Below, one piece after another: positions 8,029 through 17,622 of a stretch of 64,000 bases of DNA. Every line of letters begins with the position of its first letter. The first letter of the stretch is position 1. The notes below the pieces were generated by a model, which was given only the letters and a program-made list of their open reading frames with translations, ran no database searches and had not been told where the DNA came from. This DNA comes from Vannielia litorea. GTDB lineage: Bacteria; Pseudomonadota; Alphaproteobacteria; Rhodobacterales; Rhodobacteraceae. A program made the translations under genes and the position numbers. The stretch spans positions 310,001 through 374,000 of the forward strand of contig NZ_FSRL01000001.1 in NCBI RefSeq assembly GCF_900142295.1, read 5' to 3'.

Positions 8029-8247
8029 ATGGCCAAGGAAGAACTGCTCGAATTTCCCGGTGTCGTGAAGGAGCTCCTGCCCAATGCGACGTTCAGGGTC
8101 GAGCTGGAGAACGGCCATGAGATCATCGCGCACACGGCAGGAAAACTTCGCAAGAACCGCATCCGCGTCCTCACCGGCGACAAGGTGCAGGTCGAGATGA
8201 CCCCCTATGACCTGACCAAGGGCCGCATCAACTACCGCTTCCGGTAA
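8029..8247 (+). CDS. infA: Translation initiation factor IF-1
   Basis: IF-1 binds the A site of the 30S subunit and helps position initiator tRNA. The ATG at 8029 gives the standard 72 residues, starting [13 protein letters not shown] and ending RINYRFR; the OB fold is seen in blocks such as [16 protein letters not shown] and [15 protein letters not shown] reading that starts at 7960 would add 23 unrelated residues and is rejected. The gene begins a tight run with maf (1 bp after), the RNase E/G gene and yacG, each overlapping the previous one. Confidence 0.98.
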   Translation: MAKEELLEFPGVVKELLPNATFRVELENGHEIIAHTAGKLRKNRIRVLTGDKVQVEMTPYDLTKGRINYRFR

Positions 8248-8248
8248 G

Positions 8249-8827
8249 ATGCGCCTCATCCTCGGATCCGGCAGCCCGCGTCGGCGCGAGCTGCTGGGCC
8301 AGCTCGGGCTGATCCCCGACGACATCCGCGCCGCAGATATCGACGAGACACCCGCCAAGGGGGAGCTTCCGCGCCCCTATTGCATGCGCATGGCGGTGGA
8401 GAAGGCCCAGGCCCTCCCGCCCGCGCCGGGCGAGCTGGTGCTCACCGCCGATACCACCGTGGCCCTTGGCCGCCGCATTCTGGGCAAGCCCGAGGGCCGA
8501 GCCGAGGCGGGCGCGTTCCTGCGCGCGCTTTCGGGCCGCAGGCACCGCGTGATCACCGCGCTCGCCGTCCGTAGCGAGGCGGGGATCTGGCAGCGCGACG
8601 TGGTGACGGCGGTGAAGATGAAGCGGCTCTCCGAGAGCGAGCTGTTTGCCTACCTCGAAACCGGAGACTGGGAGGGCAAGGCCGGCGCCTATGCCATCCA
8701 GGGGCCGGCGGGCGCCTTCATTCCGTGGATCTCCGGCAGCTATTCCGCCGTCATGGGCCTGCCCCTGGCCGAAACCGCGCAGCTTCTGGTCGCCGCAGGC
8801 TACCCGCTTTATCGGAGTCCCGCATGA
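8249..8827 (+). CDS. maf: Maf family nucleotide pyrophosphatase
   Basis: Maf proteins hydrolyse non-canonical nucleoside triphosphates such as dTTP, UTP or modified pyrimidines to the monophosphate. The N-terminal [14 protein letters not shown] is the signature substrate-binding loop, [10 protein letters not shown] holds the catalytic Asp region, and [10 protein letters not shown] with [13 protein letters not shown] completes the family pattern. Its 192 residues are normal. It begins 1 bp after infA and ends with a 4-bp overlap (ATGA) with the RNase gene. Confidence 0.95.
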   Translation: MRLILGSGSPRRRELLGQLGLIPDDIRAADIDETPAKGELPRPYCMRMAVEKAQALPPAPGELVLTADTTVALGRRILGKPEGRAEAGAFLRALSGRRHRVITALAVRSEAGIWQRDVVTAVKMKRLSESELFAYLETGDWEGKAGAYAIQGPAGAFIPWISGSYSAVMGLPLAETAQLLVAAGYPLYRSPA

Positions 8828-9852
8828 AGGGCACGCAGATCATTCTCGACCACGTCGCAGGCCGCGAGGCCGCTGCCCTGATGGTCGATGGCCGCCTCGA
8901 CGACCTGCTGATCGACGCCCCCGGCACCGTTCGCCCGGGCGCGATCTGGCGCGCCCAAGCCGAGCGGCAGGCCAAGGGGCAGGGGGGCATCTTTCTGGCC
9001 GCCGAGGGCCAGCGCTTCTGGTTTCGGCAGGCCAAGGGCATCGCACCAGGCCAGCCGCTCGTGGTGCAGGTCACCGGCTATGCCGAGGTCGAAAAGGCGC
9101 CGCCCGTCACCCGGAGCCTGACCTTCAAGTCGCGCTACGTGATCGTCACCCCCGATGCGCCTGGCGTGAACCTCGCCCGTTCGATCCGCGACGAGGAAGA
9201 GCGCGACCGGCTCAAGCTCGCCGCGCTCGAGGCGCTCGATGGTCGCGACTGGGGGCTGATCCTGCGGTCGTCCTGCCTGGGGGCCGACGAGGCGGATATC
9301 GCCGAGGACATCGCTGCCATGATCGCCGGCGCCGAGGCCGCGCTTTCGGCCACCGAGCCGGGCGAGGTGCACCCCGGCGACGGCCCGCACCTCACCGCCT
9401 GGCGCGAGTGGACCGGCCCCGCCGAGGTGATCACCGAGGCCGGCAGCTTCGAGAGCCACGGCGTGCTCGATGCGCTGGCCGCACTGCAGGGGCCGCGCGA
9501 GCGGGCCGGGGAGGCCACGCTCTACGTGGAGCCCACCCGCGCGCTCGTCGCCGTCGATGTGAACACCGGCGGAGACATGTCGCCCGCCGCCGCGCTCAAG
9601 GCCAACATCGCCGCCGCCAAGGCGCTGCCGCGGGCGTTGCGGTTGCGGGGGCTGGGCGGCCGCATCGTGGTGGATTTCGCGCCCATGCCCAAGGGCCAGC
9701 GCAAACAGCTCGAACAGTCACTGAAGGCCGCCTTCCGCGCCGATCCGATCGAGACCGTCCTCGCCGGCTGGACGCCACTGGGCCAGTATGAAATGCAACG
9801 AAAGCGCGAGCGCCTGCCGCTCGCCCTGACGCTGCCCGAGGAGATCCGATGA
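8824..9852 (+). CDS. Short ribonuclease E/G family protein
   Basis: A 342-residue relative of RNase E/G, which cleaves single-stranded RNA in A/U-rich sites. The catalytic core is visible: [13 protein letters not shown] and [16 protein letters not shown] each supply one of the two magnesium-binding Asp. Compared with RNase G (about 490 residues) and RNase E (over 900), it lacks most of the N-terminal S1 region and all C-terminal scaffold, as is usual for the protein encoded between maf and yacG in Rhodobacteraceae. The ATG at 8824 overlaps the maf stop codon; longer readings run into maf and are not credible. Confidence 0.9.
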   Translation: MKGTQIILDHVAGREAAALMVDGRLDDLLIDAPGTVRPGAIWRAQAERQAKGQGGIFLAAEGQRFWFRQAKGIAPGQPLVVQVTGYAEVEKAPPVTRSLTFKSRYVIVTPDAPGVNLARSIRDEEERDRLKLAALEALDGRDWGLILRSSCLGADEADIAEDIAAMIAGAEAALSATEPGEVHPGDGPHLTAWREWTGPAEVITEAGSFESHGVLDALAALQGPRERAGEATLYVEPTRALVAVDVNTGGDMSPAAALKANIAAAKALPRALRLRGLGGRIVVDFAPMPKGQRKQLEQSLKAAFRADPIETVLAGWTPLGQYEMQRKRERLPLALTLPEEIR

Positions 9853-10034
9853 GCTGCCCGATCTGCGGCAAGAAGACCGAGCAGGACTATCGCCCGTTCT
9901 GCTCCCGTCGCTGCGCCGACCTCGATCTCGGCAAGTGGCTCACCGGAGCCTATGCGGTGCCCTCCGACGACCCCGAGGACCTGGAGGAGGCCGCGCGCCT
10001 CGCCGAGGAGGCACCTGCCCCCAAGCCTCACTGA
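9849..10034 (+). CDS. yacG: DNA gyrase inhibitor YacG, zinc-binding
   Basis: A 61-residue protein with Cys3-x2-Cys6 and Cys18-x3-Cys22 (SCPICGKK and RPFCSRRCADLDLGKWL), the zinc site of YacG. In E. coli it binds GyrB and inhibits gyrase. The tail is acidic and Pro-rich. The ATG overlaps the RNase gene stop codon (ATGA), making it the last gene of the infA run. No clear terminator follows. Confidence 0.93.
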   Translation: MSCPICGKKTEQDYRPFCSRRCADLDLGKWLTGAYAVPSDDPEDLEEAARLAEEAPAPKPH

Positions 10035-10086
10035 GGGCACCTCTCGGCGCCGGTGCGGCCCGGGTCCCGCATTTTCGCACATCCGC

Positions 10087-10126
10087 TTGATCCATGTCAT
10101 GGGAGCCTGGCGCTGCGGCGTTAGAA
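10087..10126 (+). promoter_or_regulatory. FNR/FnrL-type box with class II promoter geometry
   Basis: TTGATCCATGTCAT at 10087-10100 matches the FNR-family pattern TTGAT-N4-(A/G)TCAA at nine of ten positions. A -10-like TTAGAA lies at 10121-10126, so the box would be centred about 40 bp before the start point, the usual place for FNR-activated promoters. The controlled gene is the Rrf2 regulator at 10159. Confidence 0.5.
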
Positions 10127-10158
10127 GCTTTGCCGCAGATGCAGCAAAAGAGGCCCCG

Positions 10159-10668
10159 ATGCGCCTGACGACCCGAACCGATCTCGCCATGCGCGTTCTG
10201 ATGTTCTGCGCCACGCGGCGCGGGCGCCTGCACCGGTCGATCGACATCGCCCTGGCTTGCAACGTCTCCGTGAACCACCTGATGCAGGTGGTGCCGGTGC
10301 TGCACCGGCTGGGCTACGTCGTCGCCACCCGCGGCCGGTCCGGCGGGGTGGAGCTGGCCGCGCGCCCCGAAGCCCTGCGCGTGGGCGAGGTGTTTCGCCA
10401 CTTCGAGGCGCAATTGCCCTTCAACGAATGTTTCTCCGAGGGGGGCAACACCTGCCCGCTCACCCCCTGTTGTCGCATGCGTCCGGCCCTGGCGGCCGCG
10501 GTCGAGGCCTTCTATGCCGCGCTCGACGAGGTTTCCCTCGCCGACCTGGTGGCGGACAACAGCGGGCTCGAGTCGCTCTTTGCGCAAAACGCGGCGGACC
10601 CCGTCCCCAAGGTCTGTGCCCGGGCGCAGGCGACGCCCGGCAGATCGGCGGGCCCGCGCGTCAGGTGA
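10159..10668 (+). CDS. Rrf2 family regulator, NsrR-like
   Basis: A 169-residue Rrf2 protein with the start at the ATG that opens MRLTTRTDLAMRVLMF, the conserved first helix. The winged helix ends with YVVATRGRSGGVELA. The cluster-binding region ECFSEGGNTCPL followed by TPCCRM has Cys91, Cys99, Cys104 and Cys105, closely resembling NsrR, the nitric-oxide-sensing iron-sulfur repressor; IscR and RirA have different Cys spacing and context. A likely FNR-type box lies upstream, consistent with a gene responding to oxygen limitation or NO. The targets are not visible in this window. The Pro/Arg-rich C-terminal 25 residues are not conserved in the family. Confidence 0.82.
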   Translation: MRLTTRTDLAMRVLMFCATRRGRLHRSIDIALACNVSVNHLMQVVPVLHRLGYVVATRGRSGGVELAARPEALRVGEVFRHFEAQLPFNECFSEGGNTCPLTPCCRMRPALAAAVEAFYAALDEVSLADLVADNSGLESLFAQNAADPVPKVCARAQATPGRSAGPRVR

Positions 10669-10788
10669 CCGTCCTTGGCCCTCAGGACATGGCCACCTTT
10701 CACAACCATTGCTAGAAAACAGGCTGGCGCAGGATCGCGGGGCCTGTAAAAAGTCACCAGGGCAAGCTCAGGGTAACTCAGGGTAACG

Positions 10789-13700
10789 ATGGCCAGAACA
10801 GCCGAGAAACCGCCGGTCGTCGTTGGAATCGCCGCCTCCGCGGGCGGGCTCGAGGCGATGTCTCTCTTTCTTCAGAACCTGCCCAAGGGCCTGAACTGTG
10901 CCTATGTGCTGGCCCAGCACATGTCGCCAAGCCACGAGAGCATGCTGGTCAAGCTGCTCTCGCGGGAGACGGCGCTCGAGGTGCGCGAGATCCGGGAGCC
11001 GGTCGAGCCCAGGGCCGACACCATTTACATCCCGCCTCCGGGCAGCGACGTGGGCCTGCACGAGGGCCGGCTCGAGGTGCTCACCCCGGCGGGCCACCCA
11101 GCCACGCCCAAGCCTTCCGCCGACCGCCTGTTCAAGGCGTTGGCCGAGGGGCTCGGGCCGCGCTGCATGGGGGTGGTGCTCTCGGGCACGGGCAGCGACG
11201 GCAGCTATGGCGTGCAGGCGATTCGCGAGGCGGGCGGGATCACGCTGGCGCAGGAGCCCGCCTCGGCCAAGTACGATTCGATGCCCGTGCAGGCGGTGCG
11301 CACCGGCTGCGTCGATCTCGTGCTGACGCCCCAGCAGCTCGGCAAGCACCTGGCCCAGATCCTGAACCAGCCGGGCGACCTGGAGGAGCTGAGGAGGATG
11401 GGCGAGGAGGCAACCAAGAACGCCGACCTGTTCCAGATCCTCCTGGCCCACACCATGGTCGATTTCCGGCAGTACAAGGAAAGCACGATCAACCGCCGCG
11501 TTCACCGCCGCATGGTGGCCAAGGGCATCGGCACCCAGGCCGAGTACATCGACTTTCTGCGCCGCAGCCAGGAGGAGGTCGAGGCGCTCTACAAGGACCT
11601 GCTGATCTCGGTCACAAGGTTCTTCCGCGACCGCGAGCAGTTTACCGTGCTGTCCGACGTGATCCGCGACCGGATCCTGGCCAAGCCCGGCGCCACGATG
11701 CGCATCTGGGTCGTCGGCTGCGCCACCGGCGAGGAGGCCTATTCCATCGCCGCGCTCTATGCCGAGGCCGCCGGCGGCCTGGAGGCGCTGGGCAAGGAGA
11801 CCCTGCAGGTCTTTGCCACCGACATCGACGAGCATGCTCTCGCCGTCGGGCGCAAGGGCTCCTACCCGCGCAGCGCGGCCGATGACATTCCGCCCGACCT
11901 GCTGGAGAAATACTTCGACATCTCGGGCGACCGGCTGCTGGTTCGCCAGAGCCTGCGCAACTGCGTCATGTTCACCCGGCACAACATCTTCCAGGATGCG
12001 CCCTTCATGTCGATCGACCTGGTCAGCATCCGCAACGTGCTGATCTACTTCGACACCAACCTGCAGGACCGGGTGCTGTCACGGGTGCAATATGCCCTGG
12101 CGCCCGACGGGCTGCTGTTTCTCGGCACCTCCGAGACCACCGGCGCGATGGAGAGCCACTTCGTGTCCTGCGATCCGGTGGCCAAGATCTACGGCAAGCG
12201 CGCCACGCCGACGCTCGACATGGCCAACTTCGGCTCCAACCATGCGATCCGCGCCAGCCGCCGGCTGCTGACCCGGCAGAAGCCGCCCACCCCCGACAAC
12301 GTCAACGACTGGGGCCATTTTCACGCGCTGGTCGGCGCCTTGGCCGAGAACGCGGTACTGGTGAACCACGAGAGCGCGGTGCTCAAGGTCTACGGCGATC
12401 TCGCGCCCTTCAGCCAGATCACCGACGCGATGTTCAAGGGCTTCAACCTGCGCCTGCTCAAGACCCCGCTGGCCAACGAGAGCACGACCCTGGTGCTGGT
12501 GGCGCTGAAGAACATGAAGATGCGGGTCGGCCAGTGGCACCGGATCGACGGGCGCGACTTCAACCACGCCCGGCTGGTGGCCTATCCGATCCAGCCGCAG
12601 GGCCAGGGCGACCGCTATGTGCTGCTCGCCATCGAGACAGAACTGCGCGCCACCCCGGAGGCCCGGGACGAGGAGCGCACCGATTACCTGACCTACATCG
12701 AAACCGAGCTGAGCCGCACCCGCGAGGCGCTGAACGTGACGATGGAGCAGCTGCAAACCTCCAACGAGGAGCTGCAATCGCTGAACGAAGAGCTGCAAAG
12801 CTCGAACGAGGAGCTGCAAAGCACCAACGAGGAGCTGGAGACCTCCAACGAGGAGCTGCAATCGACCAACGAGGAGCTGATCACGGTCAACGAGGAGCTG
12901 ATCGTCAATTCCACCGAGTTGCAGCGCACCACCGCCGAGCTGAACGGCATCGTCGACGGGCTGCCGACGACCATGCTGATGCTCGACCAGGGCCTGCTGA
13001 TCCGCCATGCCTCCCGCCGTGCTATCACGGAGTTTCATCTGCGCATCCGCGGCCAGTCGATGGGCCATATCTCCCAGTGCCATCTGCCCGAGGGTTACCC
13101 GCCGATCGTCGATCTGTGCTCCGAGGCGCTGCTCAGCCGAAAGTTCGTGTCGCGCCAGTTCGGCGTCGGTATGCGGCGGTTTCTGCTCACCATCGCGCCG
13201 CTGGTCAACGGCAGCGACGAGCTGATCGGCCTGGTGGTGATGGTCACCCAGCTTGAAAGCTCTCTCGAGACCTCGCTCAACGACGCCCTCCGGCGCTTCG
13301 GCAAGATCGGCACCTGGCAGGTCCAGCTTCCGGAGTACGAGCTGAAATGGTCGGAGGAAACCTACGCGATACACGGCCTGCCCGCCGATCATGGCCCGGT
13401 CACGATGGACCGTGCGCTCGAATTCTATCACCCCGACGACCGGGAGGCCGTGCGTGCCCGGCTCGACAAGGCCCTGGAGGAGTGCGACAGCTTCCACTTC
13501 ACGGCGCGGCTCAACCGTGCCGACGGGCAGCTGATCGTGGTCGAAAGCTCCGGCACCGTCATCGCCGACCGGCTCAACACGCCGGCCGCCGTGGTGGGGG
13601 TGATCCGCAACTACTCGCTCATGCAGACCGAGAGCATGCTGCTGCGCCTCTACAACGAGGTCAGCACCGACGAGGGCATCGGCCTGTACTCCTACGATGT

Positions 13701-13995
13701 GATCCACGGGGTGAACTACTGGAACCCCAAGCTCTACAGCCTGTTCGGCATCGACCCCTCGGTGCCGCCCAGCATCGAGGCGGCGCTCGAACGTCTGTCG
13801 CCCGAGAGCGCCGCGAAGGTGCGTGTGCTTCTCGATGCCGCCATGACCCACGGCGACCCCTATGATTTCGAGGGCGAGATCCGCATGCCGGACGGCAGCT
13901 TTGCCCCCTACCGCAGCACCGGCCGCCCGTACCGCAACGACGAAGGCCGGATCAGCCACGTCTTCGGCACCCTTCGGCTCCTCGAGAATGGCTGA
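10789..13995 (+). CDS. CheB-CheR fusion with coiled coil and PAS domains
   Basis: A 1068-residue cytoplasmic sensor. Residues about 8-190 form a CheB methylesterase with the triad Ser17 ([10 protein letters not shown]), His44 (LAQHMSPSH) and Asp137 ([10 protein letters not shown]). Residues about 210-480 form a CheR methyltransferase ([22 protein letters not shown] as SAM-binding loop, [20 protein letters not shown]). Residues about 640-715 are a long coiled coil of 7-residue NEELQS units. The rest holds PAS-type domains, the last two near 830-940 and 945-1065. No receiver or histidine kinase domain is present, so output is presumably through methylation/demethylation of partner proteins. No chemotaxis genes lie nearby, so it is an orphan. 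Start ATG 10789 is after a weak GGTAAC-type leader. Confidence 0.9.
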   Translation: MARTAEKPPVVVGIAASAGGLEAMSLFLQNLPKGLNCAYVLAQHMSPSHESMLVKLLSRETALEVREIREPVEPRADTIYIPPPGSDVGLHEGRLEVLTPAGHPATPKPSADRLFKALAEGLGPRCMGVVLSGTGSDGSYGVQAIREAGGITLAQEPASAKYDSMPVQAVRTGCVDLVLTPQQLGKHLAQILNQPGDLEELRRMGEEATKNADLFQILLAHTMVDFRQYKESTINRRVHRRMVAKGIGTQAEYIDFLRRSQEEVEALYKDLLISVTRFFRDREQFTVLSDVIRDRILAKPGATMRIWVVGCATGEEAYSIAALYAEAAGGLEALGKETLQVFATDIDEHALAVGRKGSYPRSAADDIPPDLLEKYFDISGDRLLVRQSLRNCVMFTRHNIFQDAPFMSIDLVSIRNVLIYFDTNLQDRVLSRVQYALAPDGLLFLGTSETTGAMESHFVSCDPVAKIYGKRATPTLDMANFGSNHAIRASRRLLTRQKPPTPDNVNDWGHFHALVGALAENAVLVNHESAVLKVYGDLAPFSQITDAMFKGFNLRLLKTPLANESTTLVLVALKNMKMRVGQWHRIDGRDFNHARLVAYPIQPQGQGDRYVLLAIETELRATPEARDEERTDYLTYIETELSRTREALNVTMEQLQTSNEELQSLNEELQSSNEELQSTNEELETSNEELQSTNEELITVNEELIVNSTELQRTTAELNGIVDGLPTTMLMLDQGLLIRHASRRAITEFHLRIRGQSMGHISQCHLPEGYPPIVDLCSEALLSRKFVSRQFGVGMRRFLLTIAPLVNGSDELIGLVVMVTQLESSLETSLNDALRRFGKIGTWQVQLPEYELKWSEETYAIHGLPADHGPVTMDRALEFYHPDDREAVRARLDKALEECDSFHFTARLNRADGQLIVVESSGTVIADRLNTPAAVVGVIRNYSLMQTESMLLRLYNEVSTDEGIGLYSYDVIHGVNYWNPKLYSLFGIDPSVPPSIEAALERLSPESAAKVRVLLDAAMTHGDPYDFEGEIRMPDGSFAPYRSTGRPYRNDEGRISHVFGTLRLLENG

Positions 13996-14092
13996 CCGGA
14001 CCTTACCCGCCGCCGCCGCGCGTTAACCTTCCGGTAACCGTTTTGCGCCGATACTCGGCGCGTTCGAAGGTTCGAGCGGCGGGGGATGTGCA

Positions 14093-14794
14093 ATGTGGAT
14101 CGGTGGCAGAGCCATGGACGGCGAAAATTCGAGTCAAATTGCGATCTCTCTGTTCCGTGACACCACCACGAACCAGTGGTTCGTCGAACGGGTGGAGTTC
14201 AACCTCGGCGCCACCCGCACCAGGACCAGCTTCACCGTGCCCCAGCCGCTCGGGCAGGCCTTCACGGCGGAGTTTCTGGAACAGCTTCAGCCGCTCTTGC
14301 CCACATCGCACGACCGTGGCCTGCTGGCCGACAGCCAGGCCCATGTCGCCATCGCCCACCTGTCGCTCGCGGGCATCCGGGTGGCGGCGCAGGCGGCCTT
14401 CGACGGCATCCAGAAGGTCTGGGTCCGGTTCCAGCGCGCCTTCGGGTCGGTGCAGGCCATGCTGCTGCCCCGGCACCGCACCGAGCAGGCCGCCGAGAAT
14501 GCGTTGCACTACGTCGCGGCCACCGCGCTGCTCGACCTGCTGCTGCCCTGCCTCGACATGCTCCGCCTCGACCTGCCCGCCAGCGCCGCGCCCGACCTCG
14601 CGGCCGAGCGGGTCTCGGCGCGACTCGGCACCCTCCAGGCCAAGAAGCACGATCTCGAGTTCTACGTCGGCCTCCTGACCCGCTACATCGCGCGCTCTCC
14701 CGCGCCTGAGACCGGCGCAACCCTGCCGGAGCCCGATCGCGGCGCCTCGGCGCTGCAGGGTTTTCGGCTGCCGGGCCCGATCGCGGTGCGCTAG
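14093..14794 (+). CDS. Hypothetical protein
   Basis: A 233-residue soluble protein that I do not recognise. It begins with the ATG after GGGGG (14081-14085) and has an N-terminal beta-rich half (WFVERVEFNLGATRTRTSF), then a helical half with RVAAQAAFDGIQKVWVRFQ and a Leu-rich stretch LLDLLLPCLDMLRLDL, and a Pro-rich end. No enzyme motif, signal peptide or clear transmembrane segment is seen. It stands alone between the CheB-CheR gene and the aminotransferase. Codon usage and GC-rich third positions match its neighbours, supporting a real gene. Confidence 0.6.
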   Translation: MWIGGRAMDGENSSQIAISLFRDTTTNQWFVERVEFNLGATRTRTSFTVPQPLGQAFTAEFLEQLQPLLPTSHDRGLLADSQAHVAIAHLSLAGIRVAAQAAFDGIQKVWVRFQRAFGSVQAMLLPRHRTEQAAENALHYVAATALLDLLLPCLDMLRLDLPASAAPDLAAERVSARLGTLQAKKHDLEFYVGLLTRYIARSPAPETGATLPEPDRGASALQGFRLPGPIAVR

Positions 14795-14878
14795 CGCAGG
14801 GCAGGGCGTCGTTTCCGGGGGTGACATCCGCCAGCGCCTGTGGATGCTGGGCCGAAAGACTGCATGAAAGGCCCCGCC

Positions 14879-16246
14879 ATGAACAAGCACGCCCCCAATT
14901 CGCCCGAAGCCCGCGACATCGCCTACCACCTGCACAGCTACACCAACGCCGAGCTGCACCAGGAGGTCGGCCCCACGGTGATCGAGCGGGGCGCCGGCAT
15001 CCATGTCTGGGACAACACCGGCAAGCGCTACGTCGAGGCGCTCTCCGGCCTCTGGTCGGTCGGCGTGGGCTTCGGCGAGGAGCGCCTGGTGAAGGCCGCC
15101 ACCGAGCAGATGCAGAAGCTGCCCTATTACCAGACCTTCGCGCACCGCTCCCACGGCCCCGCCATCGACCTTGCGGAGAAGCTGGTCAGCATCGCCCCGG
15201 TGCCGATGAGCAAGGCCTATTTCACCAACTCCGGCTCCGAGGCCAATGACACGGTGGTCAAGTTCCTCTGGTACCGCTCCAACGCCCTGGGCAAGCCGGA
15301 GAAGAAAAAGATCATCTCCCGCTTCCGTGGCTATCATGGCGTTACCGTGGCTTCGGCCTCGCTGACGGGGCTGCCCTACAACCACCGCAGCTTCGACCTG
15401 CCGATCAACGGCATCCTGCACACCACCTGCCCGCACTACTGGAAGGAGGGCCGGGACGGCGAGAGCGAGGAAGAGTTCGCCAGCCGCTGCGCCGCCGATC
15501 TCGACGCGATGATCCAGGCCGAGGGCCCCGATACCGTCGCCGCCTTCATCGGCGAGCCGGTCATGGGGGCAGGGGGCGTGGTGGTGCCGCCCAAGGGCTA
15601 CTGGCAGAAGATCCAGGCGGTTCTGGCCAAGTACGACATCCTGCTGGTCGCCGACGAGGTGATCTGCGGCTTCGGGCGCACCGGCAACCTCTGGGGCAGC
15701 CAGACCTTCGACATCAAGCCCGATATCCTGGTGACCTCCAAGCAGATCACGTCGTCCTACTTCCCGCTCTCCGCCGTGCTCCTGAATGAGCGCGCCTACG
15801 CCCCGATCCAGGACGAATCGGGCCGCATCGGCACCCTGGGCCATGGCGTGACCGGCGCCGGCCACCCGGTGGGCGCCGCCGTGGCGCTGGAGAACATCGC
15901 CATCATCGAGGAGCGCGGTCTGGTCGCCAACGCCGCCAGGCAGGGCGAGCCCCTGCGCGCGGGCCTCAAGGCGCTCGCCGATGAGTTCGAGCTGGTGGGC
16001 GAGATGCGCGGCATCGGCCTCATCGCCGCCCTCGAGATGGACCCGGGCAGGGCGAAGGACGAGATGGCCGTCGGCGCGCTGGGCACCGCGATGAACGTCG
16101 CGCTGATGCGCCATGGCGTCATCGCCCGCAACCTGGGCGACACCATCGCCTTCTGCCCGCCGCTCATCATTGACGACGAGGGCGTGGCCGAGATAATCGC
16201 GGGCGTCGAGAAGGCCCTGAAGGACGTGAGTGCCGCGCACGGTTGA
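14879..16246 (+). CDS. Class III PLP-dependent aminotransferase
   Basis: A 455-residue omega-aminotransferase of fold type I. The ATG at 14879 is preferred because AAAGG lies 8 bp before it; a start at 14840 would add 13 non-conserved residues. Seen are GLWSVGVGFG, the PLP phosphate-binding TNSGSEANDTVVK, FRGYHGVTVASASLTG, the PLP-ring Asp in LLVADEVICGFGRTG, and the Schiff-base Lys in ILVTSKQITSSYFPL. The family transfers amino groups from beta-alanine, GABA, taurine, polyamines or aromatic amines to pyruvate; which of these applies here is not decidable from sequence. The gene is followed by a large inverted repeat and a convergent CoA transferase gene. Confidence 0.9.
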   Translation: MNKHAPNSPEARDIAYHLHSYTNAELHQEVGPTVIERGAGIHVWDNTGKRYVEALSGLWSVGVGFGEERLVKAATEQMQKLPYYQTFAHRSHGPAIDLAEKLVSIAPVPMSKAYFTNSGSEANDTVVKFLWYRSNALGKPEKKKIISRFRGYHGVTVASASLTGLPYNHRSFDLPINGILHTTCPHYWKEGRDGESEEEFASRCAADLDAMIQAEGPDTVAAFIGEPVMGAGGVVVPPKGYWQKIQAVLAKYDILLVADEVICGFGRTGNLWGSQTFDIKPDILVTSKQITSSYFPLSAVLLNERAYAPIQDESGRIGTLGHGVTGAGHPVGAAVALENIAIIEERGLVANAARQGEPLRAGLKALADEFELVGEMRGIGLIAALEMDPGRAKDEMAVGALGTAMNVALMRHGVIARNLGDTIAFCPPLIIDDEGVAEIIAGVEKALKDVSAAHG

Positions 16247-16287
16247 GCGGCCCAACCGACGCGGACCAGTTGCCGCCCTAATCCCCC

Positions 16288-16356
16288 GTCATCCTCGGGC
16301 TTGACCCGAGGATCTCTCGCCACACAGGAGATCCTCGGGTCAAGCCCGAGGATGAC
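16288..16356. repeat. Dispersed palindromic repeat, copy 1 (possible bidirectional terminator)
   Basis: Arms of 28 bp (16288-16315 and 16329-16356) are perfect inverted copies containing CTCGGGCTTGACCCGAGGAT, and each arm is itself nearly palindromic. It lies between the convergent aminotransferase and CoA transferase genes. Close copies lie at 25730-25798 and a single arm at 24969-24996. This is a REP/ERIC-type intergenic element common in alphaproteobacterial genomes. Confidence 0.85.
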
Positions 16357-16367
16357 GGCTCACCCAC

Positions 16368-17474
16368 TCACCCCTTGGGCAGCACCGGCGCCGTCCGCTC
16401 CAGGGCCAGTTCCGCGTCCGAAAACTTCCACGGCCCGCGCAGCCCCGGCACGCCCTCGGGCGCGATCTGCATGCCCCGCGCCACCACCTGCGGGTCGGCC
16501 AGGGCCTCGCCCACGTCGTTGATCGGCCCGGCGGGCACGGTGGCCGCCTCGAAGGCGGCCAGCAGCGCCAACTTGTCCCAGCTCGCCGTCGCCGCCTCGA
16601 TCAGCGGCGTCAGCGCCTCGCGGTGCGTCACCCGGCCCGGATTGGTGGCAAAGCGCGGATCGTCCGCCAGCCCCTCGAGCCCCAGCACCCCGCAGAACCG
16701 CCGGAACTGCCCGTCATTGCCCACCGCGATGATGATATGCCCGTCCTTCACCGGCACCACCTGATAGGGCCCGAGGTTGCGATGCCAGGAGCCGGTGCGC
16801 TCCGGCGGCACGCCGGTGGCCAGGTAGTTCATCCCCTGGTTCGCCAGCATCGCCACCGCGCAATCCAGCAGGCTCATGTCGATGTGCTGCCCCCGGCCGG
16901 TCCGGTGCCGCTGCTCCACCGCCGCCAGGATGCCGATGGTCGAGTAGAGCCCGGTCACGATATCCGTCACCGCCACGCCAAACCGCGTCGGCTGCCCCTC
17001 GGGGTCGCCGGTGATGTCCATCAGCCCGCTCATCCCCTGCAACAGGTAGTCGTAGCCCGCCCTCTTCGCATAGGGCCCGTCCTGCCCGAAGCCGGTGACA
17101 GAGCAGTAGATCAGCGCCGGGTTCACCTCCGCCAGGCTCGCGTAGTCCAGCCCGTATTTCGCCAGTCCGCCCACCTTGAAGTTCTCGATCAGGATATCGG
17201 CGCCCGCCGTCAGCTCGCGCACCCGCGCCTGCCCCTCCGGCTGGCGGAAGTCGACCACCTCGCTCACCTTGCCCCGGTTGGCCGAGTAGTAATAGGCCGC
17301 GCTCACGTCGCCCTCGCGCTCGATGAAGGGCGGCCCCCACTTGCGGGTGTCGTCTCCCTCCGGGCTCTCCAGCTTGATCACCTCAGCGCCCAGGTCGGCC
17401 AGCGCCTGGCCGATCCACGGCCCCGCGAGGATCCGCGCCATCTCGATCACCTTCAGCCCTTCCAGCGGTTTCAT
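16368..17474 (-). CDS. CaiB/BaiF class III CoA transferase
   Basis: A 368-residue CoA transferase that moves CoA between carboxylic acids. The chosen start (ATG at 17474) begins MKPLEGLKVIEMARILAGPW, the classic N-terminus; a longer reading to 17732 adds 86 residues overlapping the divergent gene. GADILIENFKVGGLAKYGLDY, CSVTGFGQDGPYA and FGVAVTDIVTGLYS are family blocks, the last holding Asp171, which corresponds to the catalytic Asp of formyl-CoA transferase. The acid substrate is unknown; no thiolase or acyl-CoA ligase gene is adjacent. It is convergent with the aminotransferase, and they are not in one operon. Confidence 0.92.
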   Translation of the reverse strand: MKPLEGLKVIEMARILAGPWIGQALADLGAEVIKLESPEGDDTRKWGPPFIEREGDVSAAYYYSANRGKVSEVVDFRQPEGQARVRELTAGADILIENFKVGGLAKYGLDYASLAEVNPALIYCSVTGFGQDGPYAKRAGYDYLLQGMSGLMDITGDPEGQPTRFGVAVTDIVTGLYSTIGILAAVEQRHRTGRGQHIDMSLLDCAVAMLANQGMNYLATGVPPERTGSWHRNLGPYQVVPVKDGHIIIAVGNDGQFRRFCGVLGLEGLADDPRFATNPGRVTHREALTPLIEAATASWDKLALLAAFEAATVPAGPINDVGEALADPQVVARGMQIAPEGVPGLRGPWKFSDAELALERTAPVLPKG

Positions 17475-17622
17475 CACGCCTCCCTTGCCAATTCGCGCCA
17501 CCCTAGCGCCCTCCGGCTGTTGCGGAAACACTGCGTTTCCGGCGCAGCTGGTGCCGCCCCCCTTCTGACACGCCGGGGTTGCGCGTATTGACATCCAAAA
17601 GCTCCCAGATCGGTATGCCCAG

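Noticed and set aside
12079..13959. A 626-codon minus-strand open frame opposite the CheB-CheR gene
   Set aside because: It is a shadow of the plus-strand gene in high-GC DNA: no conserved motif, no ribosome binding site, and composition dominated by antisense of codon bias.
14003..16255. A 750-codon minus-strand open frame opposite the aminotransferase
   Set aside because: The plus strand carries a clearly conserved aminotransferase with all active-site motifs; the minus frame has none.
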